Origin: Pseudomonas haemolytica | GTDB lineage: Bacteria > Pseudomonadota > Gammaproteobacteria > Pseudomonadales > Pseudomonadaceae | DNA length: 64,000 nt | Reading direction: 5' to 3' | Assembly (NCBI RefSeq): GCF_009659625.1 | Contig: NZ_VOIW01000001.1 | Location: 62,001-126,000, forward strand | Shown here: positions 48,896 to 58,355 of the stretch, piece by piece | Position numbering within the stretch: the stretch's first letter is position 1 | Layout of the letters: each line of letters opens with the position of its first letter | The notes under the pieces: model-generated | What the model was told of the DNA's origin: nothing | Database searches by the model: none | The model's input: the letters and a program-made list of their open reading frames with translations, nothing else | Made by a program: the position numbers and the translations under genes

Positions 48896-49858
48896 ATGTC
48901 CGATAAAATTGAACTTAGCGCAGAGGTGCCGTCCGAATTGGGCGGCCAACGCCTCGATCAAGTCGCCGCACAATTATTCGCTGAGCACTCGCGCTCGCGC
49001 CTTTCCGCCTGGATCAAAGACGGCCGCCTGACTGTGGATGGAGCGGTTATCCGCCCGCGAGACATAGTCCATGGCGGTGCGATTCTTGAGCTGACTGCCG
49101 AGCAGGAAGCCCAGGGAGAATGGGTCGCCCAGGACATCGAGCTGGATATCGTCTATGAAGACGACGACATCCTGGTCATCAACAAACCCGCGGGCCTGGT
49201 GGTTCACCCGGCCGCCGGGCACGCTGATGGCACCTTGCTCAATGCCCTGTTGCACCACGTGCCGGACATCATCAATGTTCCGCGCTGCGGCATCGTGCAC
49301 CGCCTGGATAAGGACACTACCGGCTTGATGGTAGTGGCCAAGACCATCCAGGCACAGACACAGCTTGTTACTCAGTTGCAGAGCCGCAGCGTCAGCCGCA
49401 TCTACGAATGCATCGTGATCGGCGTGGTGGTGGCGGGTGGCAAGATCAACGCCCCCATCGGCCGCCACGGCCAGCAGCGCCAGCGTATGGCGGTGATGGA
49501 AGGTGGCAAGCAGGCCGTCAGCCACTACCGTGTTCTGGAGCGTTTCCGTTCCCACACCCATGTGCGGGTCAAGCTGGAAACCGGGCGAACCCACCAGATT
49601 CGCGTGCACATGGCGCACATCAACTTCCCGTTGGTCGGAGATCCGGCCTATGGCGGCCGCTTCCGTATTCCGCCGGCGGCGAGCCAGACCATGGTTGAAT
49701 CGCTGAAATCCTTCCCTCGTCAGGCACTGCATGCTCGCTTCCTGGAACTGGATCATCCGACGAGCGGTAAGCGGATGAGCTGGGAATCGCCTCTGCCAGA
49801 CGATCTGGTCTGGTTGTTGTCGTTGCTCAAGCAGGATCGCGAGGCGTTTATCGGATGA
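48896..49858 (+). CDS. rluD: 23S rRNA pseudouridine synthase RluD
   Basis: Makes pseudouridines 1911, 1915 and 1917 in helix 69 of 23S rRNA (E. coli numbers). The 320-residue enzyme has the N-terminal S4 RNA-binding domain (GQRLDQVAAQLFAEHSRSRLSAWIKDGRLTVDG) and the catalytic motif IVHRLDKDTTGLMVVAKT with the active aspartate. It overlaps pgeF by four bases (ATGA), a usual rluD-pgeF-clpB run. Confidence 0.95.
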   Translation: MSDKIELSAEVPSELGGQRLDQVAAQLFAEHSRSRLSAWIKDGRLTVDGAVIRPRDIVHGGAILELTAEQEAQGEWVAQDIELDIVYEDDDILVINKPAGLVVHPAAGHADGTLLNALLHHVPDIINVPRCGIVHRLDKDTTGLMVVAKTIQAQTQLVTQLQSRSVSRIYECIVIGVVVAGGKINAPIGRHGQQRQRMAVMEGGKQAVSHYRVLERFRSHTHVRVKLETGRTHQIRVHMAHINFPLVGDPAYGGRFRIPPAASQTMVESLKSFPRQALHARFLELDHPTSGKRMSWESPLPDDLVWLLSLLKQDREAFIG

Positions 49859-50580
49859 GTGACTGGCTGATTCCTGACTGGCCCGCGCCGGCTCAGGTCA
49901 AAGCCTGCGTCACCACCCGAGCGGGCGGCGTCAGCCTGGCGCCGTTCGACAGCCTCAATCTGGGCGATCATGTTGAGGACAGCCTTGAGGCGGTGCTTGA
50001 AAATCGGCGGCGTCTTACCGACTCTTTCAATATTCAGCCTGCCTGGCTACGCCAAGTCCATGGGGTGACTGTGGTCGAGGCTGACCCATCGCGCATCGCT
50101 AAAGCCGATGGCAGTTGGACCAGCACGCCAGGCATCGCCTGCACATCAATGACTGCCGATTGCCTGCCCGCGCTGTTCTGCAACCGTGCCGGCACGCGTG
50201 TGGCGGCAGCCCATGCGGGCTGGCGCGGTCTGGCTGCCGGTGTGCTCGAAGCGGCTTTCGAAAGCCTGGGGTCCGAGCCTGGCGAAGTGTTGGTCTGGCT
50301 GGGCCCTGCCATCGGTCCACAAGCCTTTGAAGTCGGCCCGGAAGTGCGTGAAGCTTTCGTACAGCAACTGCCGATCACCGCTGAAGCCTTTGTACCGAGT
50401 CGCAACCCGGGCAAGTTTATGGCTGACATCTATAAGCTCGCGCGCCTGCGCCTTGCGGCGCATGGCGTTACTGCAGTTTATGGCGGCGGTTTCTGCACGG
50501 TGACCGACCCGCGCTTCTTTTCTTACCGGCGCAGCCCTCGCACCGGACGTTTTGCCTCCCTTATCTGGCTTGAGCGCTAG
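49855..50580 (+). CDS. pgeF: Peptidoglycan editing factor PgeF (YfiH-like)
   Basis: A 241-residue DUF152/YfiH protein, formerly called polyphenol oxidase. It has the metal-ligand segments CVTTRAGGVSLAPFDSLNLGDH, MTADCLPALFCNRAGTRVAAAHAGWRGLAAGVLE, and LGPAIGPQAFEVGPEV. The family removes misincorporated L-Ser-containing UDP-MurNAc dipeptide or related errors in peptidoglycan precursors. It is coupled to rluD and lies 149 bp before clpB. Confidence 0.92.
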   Translation: MSDWLIPDWPAPAQVKACVTTRAGGVSLAPFDSLNLGDHVEDSLEAVLENRRRLTDSFNIQPAWLRQVHGVTVVEADPSRIAKADGSWTSTPGIACTSMTADCLPALFCNRAGTRVAAAHAGWRGLAAGVLEAAFESLGSEPGEVLVWLGPAIGPQAFEVGPEVREAFVQQLPITAEAFVPSRNPGKFMADIYKLARLRLAAHGVTAVYGGGFCTVTDPRFFSYRRSPRTGRFASLIWLER

Positions 50581-50626
50581 ACTCAGCTGACCTGGGTCAA
50601 CACTCACCCACATCAACCCTCCGTCG

Positions 50627-50654
50627 CTTGAATCTTCCAGAATCCACCCCATCT
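50627..50654 (+). promoter_or_regulatory. Sigma-32 heat-shock promoter of clpB
   Basis: CTTGAAT at 50627-50633, a 13-base spacer, and CCCCATCT at 50647-50654 match the RpoH consensus CTTGAAA-N11-16-CCCCATNT with one change. The predicted start leaves a leader of about 70 bases before clpB, which fits a heat-induced chaperone gene. Confidence 0.85.
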
Positions 50655-50729
50655 ATAGGGGTATCTGGCAGGTTTCTTCATTCAGGATGTGTGTTTCTAG
50701 CTCCGGCCTGCTCAAAAGGAAGGTGACTA

Positions 50730-53294
50730 ATGCGTATTGATCGTTTAACCAGCAAATTGCAGTTGGCCTTATCGGACTCCCAATCCCTGGCGGTCGGCCT
50801 CGACCACCCGGCCATTGAGCCTGCGCACTTGATGCAGGCGCTCCTGGAGCAGCAAGGTGGTTCTATCAAGCCCTTGTTGATGCAGGTGGGCTTTGACGTC
50901 AACAGCCTGCGCAAGGAGTTGAGCAAAGAGCTCGACCAACTGCCGAAAATCCAAAACCCTACTGGCGACGTGAATATGTCCCAGGACCTGGCGCGCCTGC
51001 TCAACCAGGCCGACCGCCTGGCCCAGCAGAAAGGTGACCAGTTCATCTCCAGCGAACTGGTGCTGCTCGCCGCCATGGACGACAACAGCAAGCTCGGCAA
51101 ATTGTTGCTGGGCCAGGGCGTGAGCAAGAAAGCCCTGGAGAACGCCATCAACAACCTGCGTGGCGGCGAGGCGGTGAACGACCCCAACCACGAGGAGTCG
51201 CGCCAGGCCCTGGACAAATACACGGTCGACCTGACCAAGCGCGCCGAAGAAGGCAAGCTGGACCCTGTAATCGGTCGTGACGATGAAATCCGTCGCACTA
51301 TTCAGGTCCTGCAACGTCGCACCAAGAACAACCCGGTGCTGATCGGTGAGCCAGGCGTGGGTAAAACTGCGATAGCCGAGGGCCTGGCCCAGCGCATCAT
51401 TAATGGTGAAGTGCCGGACGGGCTGAAAGGCAAGCGCCTGTTGTCCCTGGACATGGGCTCGCTGATCGCCGGTGCCAAGTTCCGTGGCGAGTTCGAAGAG
51501 CGCCTGAAATCCTTGCTTAACGAATTGTCGAAGCAGGAAGGGCAGATCATTCTGTTTATCGACGAACTGCACACCATGGTCGGCGCCGGTAAAGGCGAAG
51601 GCTCCATGGATGCCGGCAACATGCTCAAGCCAGCCTTGGCGCGGGGCGAATTGCACTGCGTCGGTGCGACCACGCTCAACGAATACCGTCAGTACATCGA
51701 AAAGGATGCGGCCCTTGAGCGGCGTTTCCAGAAAGTGCTGGTGGAAGAGCCGAGTGAAGAAGACACCATCGCGATCCTGCGTGGCCTGAAAGAACGCTAT
51801 GAGGTCCACCATAAGGTGGCGATCACTGACGGCGCGATCATTGCGGCGGCCAAGTTGAGCCATCGCTATATCACTGATCGCCAGTTGCCGGACAAGGCCA
51901 TCGACCTGATCGACGAAGCGGCCAGCCGTATCCGCATGGAAATCGACTCCAAGCCGGAAGTGCTCGACCGTCTGGATCGGCGCCTGATTCAACTGAAAGT
52001 CGAATCCCAGGCGTTGAAGAAAGAAGAGGACGAGGCGGCGAAGAAACGCCTGGAAAAACTCCAGGAAGAAATCGTGCGCCTGGAGCGTGAGTATTCGGAC
52101 CTCGAAGAAATCTGGACCTCGGAAAAAGCCGAAGTACAGGGGTCGGCGCAGATCCAGCAAAAGATCGAGCAGTCCCGCCAGGAGCTGGAAGCCGCGCGTC
52201 GTAAAGGCGACCTTAACCGCATGGCCGAGTTGCAGTACGGGGTGATTCCGGACCTGGAGCGTAGCCTGCAGATGGTCGACCAGCATGGCAAGCCTGAAAA
52301 CCAGTTGCTGCGTAGCAAGGTGACTGAGGAAGAAATTGCCGAAGTTGTCTCGAAGTGGACCGGCATTCCCGTGTCGAAAATGCTTGAGGGCGAGCGCGAC
52401 AAGCTGCTGAAAATGGAAAGCCTGTTGCACCAGCGCGTCATCGGTCAGGAAGAGGCAGTTGTCGCGGTGTCCAACGCGGTACGGCGTTCCCGGGCCGGTT
52501 TGTCCGACCCGAACCGCCCAAGCGGCTCGTTCATGTTCCTCGGCCCGACCGGTGTGGGTAAGACTGAGCTGTGCAAGGCCCTGGCCGAGTTCCTCTTTGA
52601 TACCGAAGAGGCCATGGTGCGGATCGATATGTCCGAATTCATGGAGAAACACTCGGTGGCTCGCCTGATTGGTGCACCACCAGGCTATGTGGGCTACGAA
52701 GAGGGCGGTTACCTGACCGAAGCCGTGCGGCGTAAGCCTTACTCGGTAATCCTGCTGGATGAGGTCGAGAAGGCCCACCCGGATGTCTTCAACATCTTGC
52801 TGCAGGTGCTGGAGGATGGTCGCCTGACCGACAGTCACGGGCGTACTGTGGACTTCCGCAATACGGTGATCGTGATGACTTCCAACCTGGGCTCGGCGCA
52901 GATCCAGGAACTGGTGGGTGATCGTGAAGGCCAGCGCGCAGCGGTGATGGATGCGTTGACTACGCACTTTCGCCCGGAATTTATCAACCGGGTCGATGAG
53001 GTGGTGATCTTCGAGCCTCTGGCACGGGATCAGATCGCAGGTATCACTGAGATCCAACTGGGTCGCCTGCGTAGCCGCCTGGCTGAACGCGAGCTGGACC
53101 TGGAGCTGAGCAGCGAGGCGTTGGACAAGCTGATCGCGGTCGGTTACGACCCGGTGTATGGCGCACGACCACTCAAGCGTGCGATCCAGCGCTGGATCGA
53201 AAACCCGTTGGCGCAATTGATCCTGTCGGGCAGCTTCATACCGGGCACCCGCGTCACGGCAACAGTGAAAGACGACGAAATCGTCTTCCATTAA
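50730..53294 (+). CDS. clpB: Disaggregase chaperone ClpB
   Basis: Hexameric AAA+ disaggregase working with DnaK. The 854-residue protein has the N-terminal Clp repeat domain (to about 145), AAA-1 with Walker [14 protein letters not shown], the long coiled-coil M domain (about 400-530, rich in Glu/Lys/Arg), and AAA-2 with [14 protein letters not shown]. The ribosome site is AAGGAAGG before the ATG. Upstream is a good heat-shock promoter and downstream a strong terminator. Confidence 0.97.
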   Translation: MRIDRLTSKLQLALSDSQSLAVGLDHPAIEPAHLMQALLEQQGGSIKPLLMQVGFDVNSLRKELSKELDQLPKIQNPTGDVNMSQDLARLLNQADRLAQQKGDQFISSELVLLAAMDDNSKLGKLLLGQGVSKKALENAINNLRGGEAVNDPNHEESRQALDKYTVDLTKRAEEGKLDPVIGRDDEIRRTIQVLQRRTKNNPVLIGEPGVGKTAIAEGLAQRIINGEVPDGLKGKRLLSLDMGSLIAGAKFRGEFEERLKSLLNELSKQEGQIILFIDELHTMVGAGKGEGSMDAGNMLKPALARGELHCVGATTLNEYRQYIEKDAALERRFQKVLVEEPSEEDTIAILRGLKERYEVHHKVAITDGAIIAAAKLSHRYITDRQLPDKAIDLIDEAASRIRMEIDSKPEVLDRLDRRLIQLKVESQALKKEEDEAAKKRLEKLQEEIVRLEREYSDLEEIWTSEKAEVQGSAQIQQKIEQSRQELEAARRKGDLNRMAELQYGVIPDLERSLQMVDQHGKPENQLLRSKVTEEEIAEVVSKWTGIPVSKMLEGERDKLLKMESLLHQRVIGQEEAVVAVSNAVRRSRAGLSDPNRPSGSFMFLGPTGVGKTELCKALAEFLFDTEEAMVRIDMSEFMEKHSVARLIGAPPGYVGYEEGGYLTEAVRRKPYSVILLDEVEKAHPDVFNILLQVLEDGRLTDSHGRTVDFRNTVIVMTSNLGSAQIQELVGDREGQRAAVMDALTTHFRPEFINRVDEVVIFEPLARDQIAGITEIQLGRLRSRLAERELDLELSSEALDKLIAVGYDPVYGARPLKRAIQRWIENPLAQLILSGSFIPGTRVTATVKDDEIVFH

Positions 53295-53319
53295 GTCCAG
53301 CATCCGGCGTAAAAAGAAG

Positions 53320-53347
53320 AGGCCCCGCGTTGCGGGGCCTTTTTTTT
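53320..53347 (+). terminator. Rho-independent terminator after clpB
   Basis: Stem AGGCCCCGC/GCGGGGCCT with a 3-base loop followed by a run of eight T. Confidence 0.93.
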
Positions 53348-53479
53348 CGCTAGGGCGTTGAACTGTAAGGCAAAGGCTTGTAAAGTGCGCCCCGCAGCAA
53401 CGTCAGCCCACGGGTTTCTTCTCCCCAAGAAGAAATCAGAAACAAGCGCAAATCATTGTCTTAAAAGCAATTTAAAGGG

Positions 53480-53507
53480 TTGACAGGGGTTTTTAAGATT
53501 GTAGAAT
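53480..53507 (+). promoter_or_regulatory. Promoter of the tRNA array
   Basis: TTGACA (53480-53485), 16-base spacer, TAGAAT (53502-53507), followed by GCGCGCC as a GC-rich discriminator like those of stringently controlled stable-RNA genes. It gives a leader of about 80 bases to tRNA-Asn. The 300-base gap between clpB and the tRNAs holds this promoter, the clpB terminator and nothing else I can support. Confidence 0.78.
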
Positions 53508-53595
53508 AGCGCGCCTCAGACACATGAACGTAGCGATACGGGCAAGTCGATGAGAAGGTAATACGCAGTAGAAGTTGTACTTTGAAATATGTAGT

Positions 53596-53671
53596 TCCGT
53601 GATAGCTCAGTCGGTAGAGCAAATGACTGTTAATCATTGGGTCCCAGGTTCGAGTCCTGGTCACGGAGCCA
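53596..53671 (+). tRNA. tRNA-Asn (anticodon GTT)
   Basis: 76 bases; acceptor TCCGTGA/TCACGGA, anticodon GTT in GACT-GTTAATC, T arm GGTTCGAGTCC, CCA encoded. First gene of the array. Confidence 0.97.
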
Positions 53672-53680
53672 ATTTCAAAC

Positions 53681-53757
53681 CGGGGTATAGCGCAGTCCGG
53701 TAGCGCGCCTGCTTTGGGAGCAGGATGTCAGGAGTTCGAATCCCCTTACCCCGACCA
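53681..53757 (+). tRNA. tRNA-Pro (anticodon TGG), copy 1
   Basis: 77 bases; acceptor CGGGGTA/TACCCCG, anticodon TGG in CTGCT-TTGGGAGCAG, CCA encoded. Identical over all 77 bases to the copy at 53933. Confidence 0.97.
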
Positions 53758-53762
53758 TTTTT

Positions 53763-53838
53763 GGGTCGTTAGCTCAGTTGGTAGAGCAGTTGGCTTTTAA
53801 CCAATTGGTCGTAGGTTCGAATCCCACACGACCCACCA
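53763..53838 (+). tRNA. tRNA-Lys (anticodon TTT)
   Basis: 76 bases; acceptor GGGTCGT/ACGACCC, anticodon TTT in TTGGC-TTTTAACCAA, CCA encoded. Five bases after tRNA-Pro copy 1. Confidence 0.97.
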
Positions 53839-53903
53839 TTTTTGAGACCAGTTAAGGCTGGAATCGAATCTTAAGATCAGAGGCCAAAAGCACTGATCGA
53901 AGA

Positions 53904-53930
53904 AGGCGACTGAAAGGTCGCCTTTTTTTT
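53904..53930 (+). terminator. Terminator after tRNA-Lys
   Basis: Stem AGGCGAC/GTCGCCT with a 6-base loop and T8. It lies directly before the second tRNA-Pro (which begins three bases later), so that copy depends on read-through or its own promoter. Confidence 0.85.
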
Positions 53931-53932
53931 AC

Positions 53933-54009
53933 CGGGGTATAGCGCAGTCCGGTAGCGCGCCTGCTTTGGGAGCAGGATGTCAGGAGTTCGAATCCCCTTA
54001 CCCCGACCA
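53933..54009 (+). tRNA. tRNA-Pro (anticodon TGG), copy 2
   Basis: 77 bases, identical to copy 1, CCA encoded. It follows the tRNA-Lys terminator and has its own terminator behind it, suggesting a duplicated block. Confidence 0.97.
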
Positions 54010-54013
54010 TATT

Positions 54014-54050
54014 AAAAATCCTCGTATCGAAAGATACGGGGATTTTTTTT
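54014..54050 (+). terminator. Terminator after the second tRNA-Pro
   Basis: Stem AATCCTCGTATC/GATACGGGGATT (one T-G pair) with a GAAA loop and a T8 run. Confidence 0.88.
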
Positions 54051-54084
54051 GCGCGCGCGAATCCTGAGTTCACCGCAAATCAAA

Positions 54085-54173
54085 TGTGGGAGGGGGCTTG
54101 CTCCCGATAGCGGTGTGTCAGTTAATGAATACTTAGCTGATCTACCGCTATCGGGAGCAAGCCCCCTCCCACA
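54085..54173. repeat. REPIN between tRNA array and ndh
   Basis: Perfect 30-base inverted arms (54085-54114 and 54144-54173) around a 29-base centre; core GTGGGAGG and GCTTGCTCCCG, the same subtype as the element after fkpB. It lies 15 bases past the ndh stop, between ndh and the convergent tRNA array. Confidence 0.92.
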
Positions 54174-54187
54174 GGTATTATGCGTTG

Positions 54188-55486
54188 TTAGTGGAGTTTG
54201 AGGCGCGGTTCGGTGCCTCGGCCAATCTTGCTCCCCAGCATCAGCATCGCCGTGCGGAAGAAACCGTACAGCGCCATCTGGTGCATGCGGTACAGCGACA
54301 CATAGAACATCCGCGCCAGCCAACCCTCCAGCATCACACTGCCGGTCAGGTTGCCCATCAGATTACCCACTGCCGAGAACCGCGACAGCGAAATCAACGA
54401 GCCGTAGTCGGTGTACTTATAGGTCGGCAGGTCCTTGCCTTCGATGCGCAATTTAAGCGATTTTGCCAGCAGCGAAGCCTGCTGATGCGCAGCCTGTGCC
54501 CGTGGAGGTACGTTGCGGTCAGTGCCGGGTTGCGGGCAGGCGGCGCAATCACCAAAGGCGAAGATGTTTTCGTCGCGAGTGGTTTGCAGGGTTTGCAGTA
54601 CTTGCAGCTGATTGATGCGGTTGGTTTCCAGGCCATCGATGTCCTTGAGGAAACCCGGTGCGCGGATCCCGGCTGCCCACACCTTGAGACTGGCCGGAAT
54701 CACTTGGCCGCTGCTGGTGATCAGGGCGTCGGCAGTCACTTCACTGACCGCCGAATTGGTCAGTACGGTCACCCCGAGTTTCTCCAGGGTTTTATGCACA
54801 GGCCCGCCGATGCGCTCCGGCAGCGCAGGCAATACCCGCGGCCCGGCTTCGATCAGGGTGATGTGCATGTTTTCCGGCTTGATGCGGTCAAGGCCATACG
54901 CGGCCAGCTCATGGGCGGCGTTATGCAGCTCGGCGGCCAGTTCGACGCCGGTGGCACCGGCGCCAACGATGGCAACGCTGATCTGTTCAACGGCATCGGT
55001 CTGCCCGGCATGGGCGCGCAGATAGTGGTTGAGCAACTGCTGGTGGAAGCGCTCGGCCTGTTTGCGCGTGTCGAGGAACAGGCAATGCTGCGCCGCGCCC
55101 TCGGTACCGAAATCGTTGGTGGTGCTGCCCACGGCAATCACCAGGCTGTCATAGCCCAGTACACGTGCGGGCACCAGTTCGCGGCCTTCTTCGTCGAGGG
55201 TGGCGGCCAGCTGGATTTTCTTCTGTTCACGGTCAAGCCCGCTCATGCGCCCCAGCTGGAACTCGAAGTGGTTCCATTTTGCCTGGGCGACATAATTGAG
55301 TTCGTCTTCAGAAGAATTCAGTGAGCCTGCAGCCACTTCGTGCAGCAGGGGCTTCCAGATGTGGGTCAGGTTGGCGTCCACCAGCGTGATGCTGGCCTTG
55401 CCGCGCTTGCCCAGGGTCTTACCCAGGCGGGTAGCCAACTCCAGGCCGCCGGCACCGCCGCCGACGATAATAATACGATGGGTCAT
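54188..55486 (-). CDS. ndh: Type II NADH dehydrogenase
   Basis: Non-proton-pumping NADH:quinone oxidoreductase on the inner face of the membrane. The 432-residue flavoprotein has the FAD motif RIIIVGGGAGGLELATRLG, the NADH motif VAIVGAGATGVELAAELHNAA, FAFGDCAACPQPG, and a C-terminal amphipathic/hydrophobic end (EGWLARMFYVSLYRMHQMALYGFF) for membrane attachment. The start at MTHRIIIVGG is preceded by a weak ribosome site; the five-residue extension is rejected. DUF3094 lies upstream on the same strand. Confidence 0.93.
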   Translation of the reverse strand: MTHRIIIVGGGAGGLELATRLGKTLGKRGKASITLVDANLTHIWKPLLHEVAAGSLNSSEDELNYVAQAKWNHFEFQLGRMSGLDREQKKIQLAATLDEEGRELVPARVLGYDSLVIAVGSTTNDFGTEGAAQHCLFLDTRKQAERFHQQLLNHYLRAHAGQTDAVEQISVAIVGAGATGVELAAELHNAAHELAAYGLDRIKPENMHITLIEAGPRVLPALPERIGGPVHKTLEKLGVTVLTNSAVSEVTADALITSSGQVIPASLKVWAAGIRAPGFLKDIDGLETNRINQLQVLQTLQTTRDENIFAFGDCAACPQPGTDRNVPPRAQAAHQQASLLAKSLKLRIEGKDLPTYKYTDYGSLISLSRFSAVGNLMGNLTGSVMLEGWLARMFYVSLYRMHQMALYGFFRTAMLMLGSKIGRGTEPRLKLH

Positions 55487-55546
55487 GGGGATATCTCGCA
55501 AGGCTAAAAGAAATCGGAGCAGTTACCCCCGCGAGCGCCAGGCAGC

Positions 55547-55720
55547 TCATAGCGTCAGGTAACTCAATAGGCGGCTCAGCACGCCGAGCCCGACCACCAC
55601 TACCAGCACCACACAGAGGAGCAGCCATGGCCGGAAAGGCTTGCGCTCGACTCTGTTCTGGGAGAGTTGCAGGTACTCTTCGACATGCTGTTGGTCATCG
55701 GGGTTCAGGCGGCTGGTCAT
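55547..55720 (-). CDS. DUF3094 small membrane protein
   Basis: A 57-residue protein: polar N-terminus TSRLNPDDQQHVEEYLQLSQNRVERKPFRPW followed by one membrane helix (LLLCVVLVVVVGLGVLSRLLSYL). The pattern matches DUF3094, a short family seen beside ndh in Pseudomonas. The start is placed at the internal ATG (55720) because the family begins there. No known function. Confidence 0.78.
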   Translation of the reverse strand: MTSRLNPDDQQHVEEYLQLSQNRVERKPFRPWLLLCVVLVVVVGLGVLSRLLSYLTL

Positions 55721-55809
55721 AAAGGCCTCGTCAGGTAGACGTTGCAAAAGGGCGCCACGTTACAGTCATGGAGTTGGCGCTATCGCCATAAGCGTAGCCG
55801 GTGCCCGTG

Positions 55810-56439
55810 TCACAAGCTGATGCCAACGTCGAATACTATGCTGCGCCCCAGGTTGTTGCGCAAGAAATCCGGTGCATCCGGGTGGGCGAACAGCACCCGG
55901 GCGAAAGTCGGGCCTACCAGTGACAACGAACGCCAGCCCTGGCGCAGGTATTCGGTCGGTGGCGGAAAGTGGCTGTTGAGGTCCAGCACTTCGCGCTTGA
56001 GGCTGGTGAAGGCGATGAGGTCCAGCTCTCCCAGGTCCATACCGCGTTCTTTGTAGTTGTGGGCTTTTTTACGCAATGTCGGCGCCAGGCGCAGCAGGAA
56101 CTCATGGGCAGGGATGCGCCGTGGCTTGGCCTCGCGCCGCACCAATTGGCTCAAGGAGAAAGCGCTGCGCCTGCGCAGCAATTCGTCGCGCCATTCATCA
56201 TTCAGGCGGCGGCCTTCGTCCAGCACGAAAAACACCTCGAAGCTGGCGTCGCGAAACAATACATCCGGCGGTTCCTGGCCCGCAGCGTGAAACTCTTCGA
56301 CACGGTAGGGCACGTTCAGGCCTTGCAGCAGGCGCTGGCAGACCCAACGCTCACGCTCCCACTTGCGGGCATTGGACAGGAACGCATTGGCTTGTTCGGC
56401 TGCTACGGTGAGCAGACGCAAATAATCTGAGTCATCCAT
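55810..56439 (-). CDS. DUF1780 protein
   Basis: A 209-residue soluble protein, MDDSDYLRLLTVAAEQANAFLSNARKWERERWVCQRLLQGLNVPY, with a PPDVLFRDASFEVFFVLDEGRRLNDEWRDELLRRR segment; it matches DUF1780, a pseudomonad-centred family. The D-x(8)-E-V-F-F-V arrangement recalls a restriction-endonuclease-like fold, but this is only a guess from the pattern. It diverges from the CbiM-like gene across about 130 bp. Confidence 0.75.
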   Translation of the reverse strand: MDDSDYLRLLTVAAEQANAFLSNARKWERERWVCQRLLQGLNVPYRVEEFHAAGQEPPDVLFRDASFEVFFVLDEGRRLNDEWRDELLRRRSAFSLSQLVRREAKPRRIPAHEFLLRLAPTLRKKAHNYKERGMDLGELDLIAFTSLKREVLDLNSHFPPPTEYLRQGWRSLSLVGPTFARVLFAHPDAPDFLRNNLGRSIVFDVGISL

Positions 56440-56568
56440 ATTCGCAGCTTAGCGTTCAAATGATGACCACAGGAAGTCTTGCTTTAAAACGCGGGTGTAG
56501 ACTGTTGACTTGGCAGTAAGCCCAAGGATGAGGTGTGTGGTGAGGCTTTTTGTAGAGGTATTGCATCC

Positions 56569-57258
56569 GTGATCAGTGCGGCTGTTCTGGCACCACTGAC
56601 CCTGAGCATCGGCTGGCTGTTGTACGCGCCGGCGGTGGTCTGGGCGATCCTGCGTTCGCCTTGGGTCGAACTGTTCGCCGACCGACGGCGCCAGCATTTG
56701 CTGTTCGGCACGGTATTCGCGCTGTTCATGCTGTGGCTGGTGCGGCGGGATTTCGATACCGGGGTTTCCTATCATTTTATCGGCATGACCGCCGTCACCT
56801 TGCTGCTCGATTGGCCGCTGGCAATCGTTGGTGGGTTTGCCGCTCAGCTCGGCTTGATGCTGTTGGGGCGCCAGGACCTGGCTGCGCTCGGCGTCAATGG
56901 CCTGCTCCTGATCGTGTTGCCGGTGCTGGTCACCGAAAGTTGCGCGCTGTTGGTGGAGCGGGCGCAACCACGTAACCCCTTTGTGTATATCTTCTGTTCC
57001 GGTTTTTTTGCCGCTGCGCTATCGGCCTTGTTATGCCTGTTGGCCGGCCTGGGTCTGTTGTGGTTCGATGGCCGCTTTGCGATGCCGGAGTGGCTGGAAG
57101 ACTTTGTAGGCTACCTGTGGCTGATCATCTTTCCCGAAGCTTTTATCAACGGCATGGTCATCAGTGCGTTGGTCGTGTTTTCCCCTGAATGGCTGGAGAC
57201 CTTCAACCGCACCCGCTATCTCTCGGCACCCTGGAAGGACGACGATTCGCGGCGTTGA
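56569..57258 (+). CDS. CbiM-like energy-coupling-factor membrane protein
   Basis: A 229-residue integral membrane protein with about six to seven hydrophobic segments (VISAAVLAPLTLSIGWLLYAPAVVWAIL, LLFGTVFALFMLWLV, AVTLLLDWPLAIVGGFAAQLGLMLLG and others). It resembles the S component/permease of cobalt- or nickel-type ECF transporters, but no ATPase or CbiQ partner is next to it, so the substrate and even transport are unproven. The start is the GTG at 56569 with AGAGG upstream; a 12-residue longer ATG frame is possible. Confidence 0.7.
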   Translation: MISAAVLAPLTLSIGWLLYAPAVVWAILRSPWVELFADRRRQHLLFGTVFALFMLWLVRRDFDTGVSYHFIGMTAVTLLLDWPLAIVGGFAAQLGLMLLGRQDLAALGVNGLLLIVLPVLVTESCALLVERAQPRNPFVYIFCSGFFAAALSALLCLLAGLGLLWFDGRFAMPEWLEDFVGYLWLIIFPEAFINGMVISALVVFSPEWLETFNRTRYLSAPWKDDDSRR

Positions 57259-57322
57259 TCCAGGTCAAATCCCAGGCAACGGTGCAGGTCCATGCTCTGC
57301 AAAATTTTCAGGAGCACGGATC

Positions 57323-57538
57323 ATGAGTGTGTATGAGTGGGCACGGCAGGAGTTGCGCAGAAGCCAGGATGCAGCGCAGGAAATCGGTTTTGACCCAGGC
57401 CTGACATTGCGCGCCATGCTCAGCGCCGTGGTGCAGCAAAGCAAGGGTGTGCGCAGTTTTGAAGACCTGGCCGACGAGTTGCAATACCTCGCAGAAAACC
57501 TCGACGACCAGCAGGAATATGCCTTTATGCGGCCTTAG
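57323..57538 (+). CDS. Conserved 71-residue protein
   Basis: A small acidic helical protein ([71 protein letters not shown]) with a strong AGGAG site before the ATG at 57323. It corresponds by position to a conserved gene near yacG in P. aeruginosa. The stop overlaps the yacG stop by four bases on the other strand. I do not recognise a function. Confidence 0.72.
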   Translation: MSVYEWARQELRRSQDAAQEIGFDPGLTLRAMLSAVVQQSKGVRSFEDLADELQYLAENLDDQQEYAFMRP

Positions 57539-57735
57539 TGGCGCGGCGGCAGGTCTTCGGAAAACAGTTCGTCTTCTGCATCCGGGGCCACGGGGATCTT
57601 GTGTTCCTCTGCGGCCCAGGCGCCCAGGTCGATGAGTTTGCAACGGTCCGAGCAGAACGGCCGGTTGAGGTTGGTCGCTTTCCATTCCACGGGTGCACCG
57701 CAGGTTGGGCAGTCGACGGTCAAGGGTTGGCTCAT
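57535..57735 (-). CDS. yacG: DNA gyrase inhibitor YacG
   Basis: A 66-residue zinc-ribbon protein: [10 protein letters not shown] at residues 10-19 and [15 protein letters not shown] with CxxC and CxxxC ligands. In E. coli YacG binds GyrB and inhibits gyrase. Its start overlaps the coaE stop (ATGA), the conserved coaE-yacG order. Confidence 0.92.
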   Translation of the reverse strand: MSQPLTVDCPTCGAPVEWKATNLNRPFCSDRCKLIDLGAWAAEEHKIPVAPDAEDELFSEDLPPRH

Positions 57736-58355
57736 GGTCGGCCTCCACGCAAAGTAAGGTAAAAGTGGTGCAGTCGCTCGACCTCGCCGTGCAGCCAGGC
57801 AAGGTCCTGGTCATTGACCAGTACGTCATCGGCATGGTTCAGGCGGTCTTCTCGGCTGGACTGGGCCTTGAGAATCGCCTGCACCTGTTGTTCGCTGATG
57901 CCGTCGCGCTGCAGGGTACGCTGAATCTGCAGCGATTGCGGCACGTCGATCACCAGGATGCGCTGGGTCATGCTGTACTGGCCGGACTCGATCAGCAGCG
58001 GTGACACCAGGATCGCGTAAGGCGATCGCGCGCGCGCCAGGTGGCTGCGAATTTCCTCGGCAATCAGCGGGTGCAGCAAGGCCTCCAGCCACCGGCGTTC
58101 TTCAGGTACTTCAAAAATCAGTTTACGCAGTGCGGCGCGGTCCAACTGGCCGTCGGGCTGCAACACGCCGTTGCCGAAGTGCTCGGCAATGCGCGCCAGT
58201 GCCGGCCGACCAGGTTCGACGACCCAGCGGGCAGCATGATCGGCATCCACCAGGTCAATACCCAGGTTGATAAAGTGCTCGGCCGCAGCGCTTTTGCCGC
58301 TGCCAATGCCGCCTGTGAGGCCAAGAATCCAGGGTGTTACGACAGAAGTGGTCAT
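57732..58355 (-). CDS. coaE: Dephospho-CoA kinase
   Basis: Last step of coenzyme A synthesis. The 207-residue enzyme has the P-loop [32 protein letters not shown], and the [13 protein letters not shown] segment. The ATG overlaps the pilD stop (ATGA); a longer frame to 58676 is translated from pilD and is rejected. pilD-coaE-yacG is a standard run in pseudomonads. Confidence 0.95.
   Translation of the reverse strand: MTTSVVTPWILGLTGGIGSGKSAAAEHFINLGIDLVDADHAARWVVEPGRPALARIAEHFGNGVLQPDGQLDRAALRKLIFEVPEERRWLEALLHPLIAEEIRSHLARARSPYAILVSPLLIESGQYSMTQRILVIDVPQSLQIQRTLQRDGISEQQVQAILKAQSSREDRLNHADDVLVNDQDLAWLHGEVERLHHFYLTLRGGRP

Noticed and set aside
50769..53303. 844-codon open frame antisense to clpB
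   Set aside because: Same reason: it lies wholly inside a conserved gene and has no independent start signal or homology.
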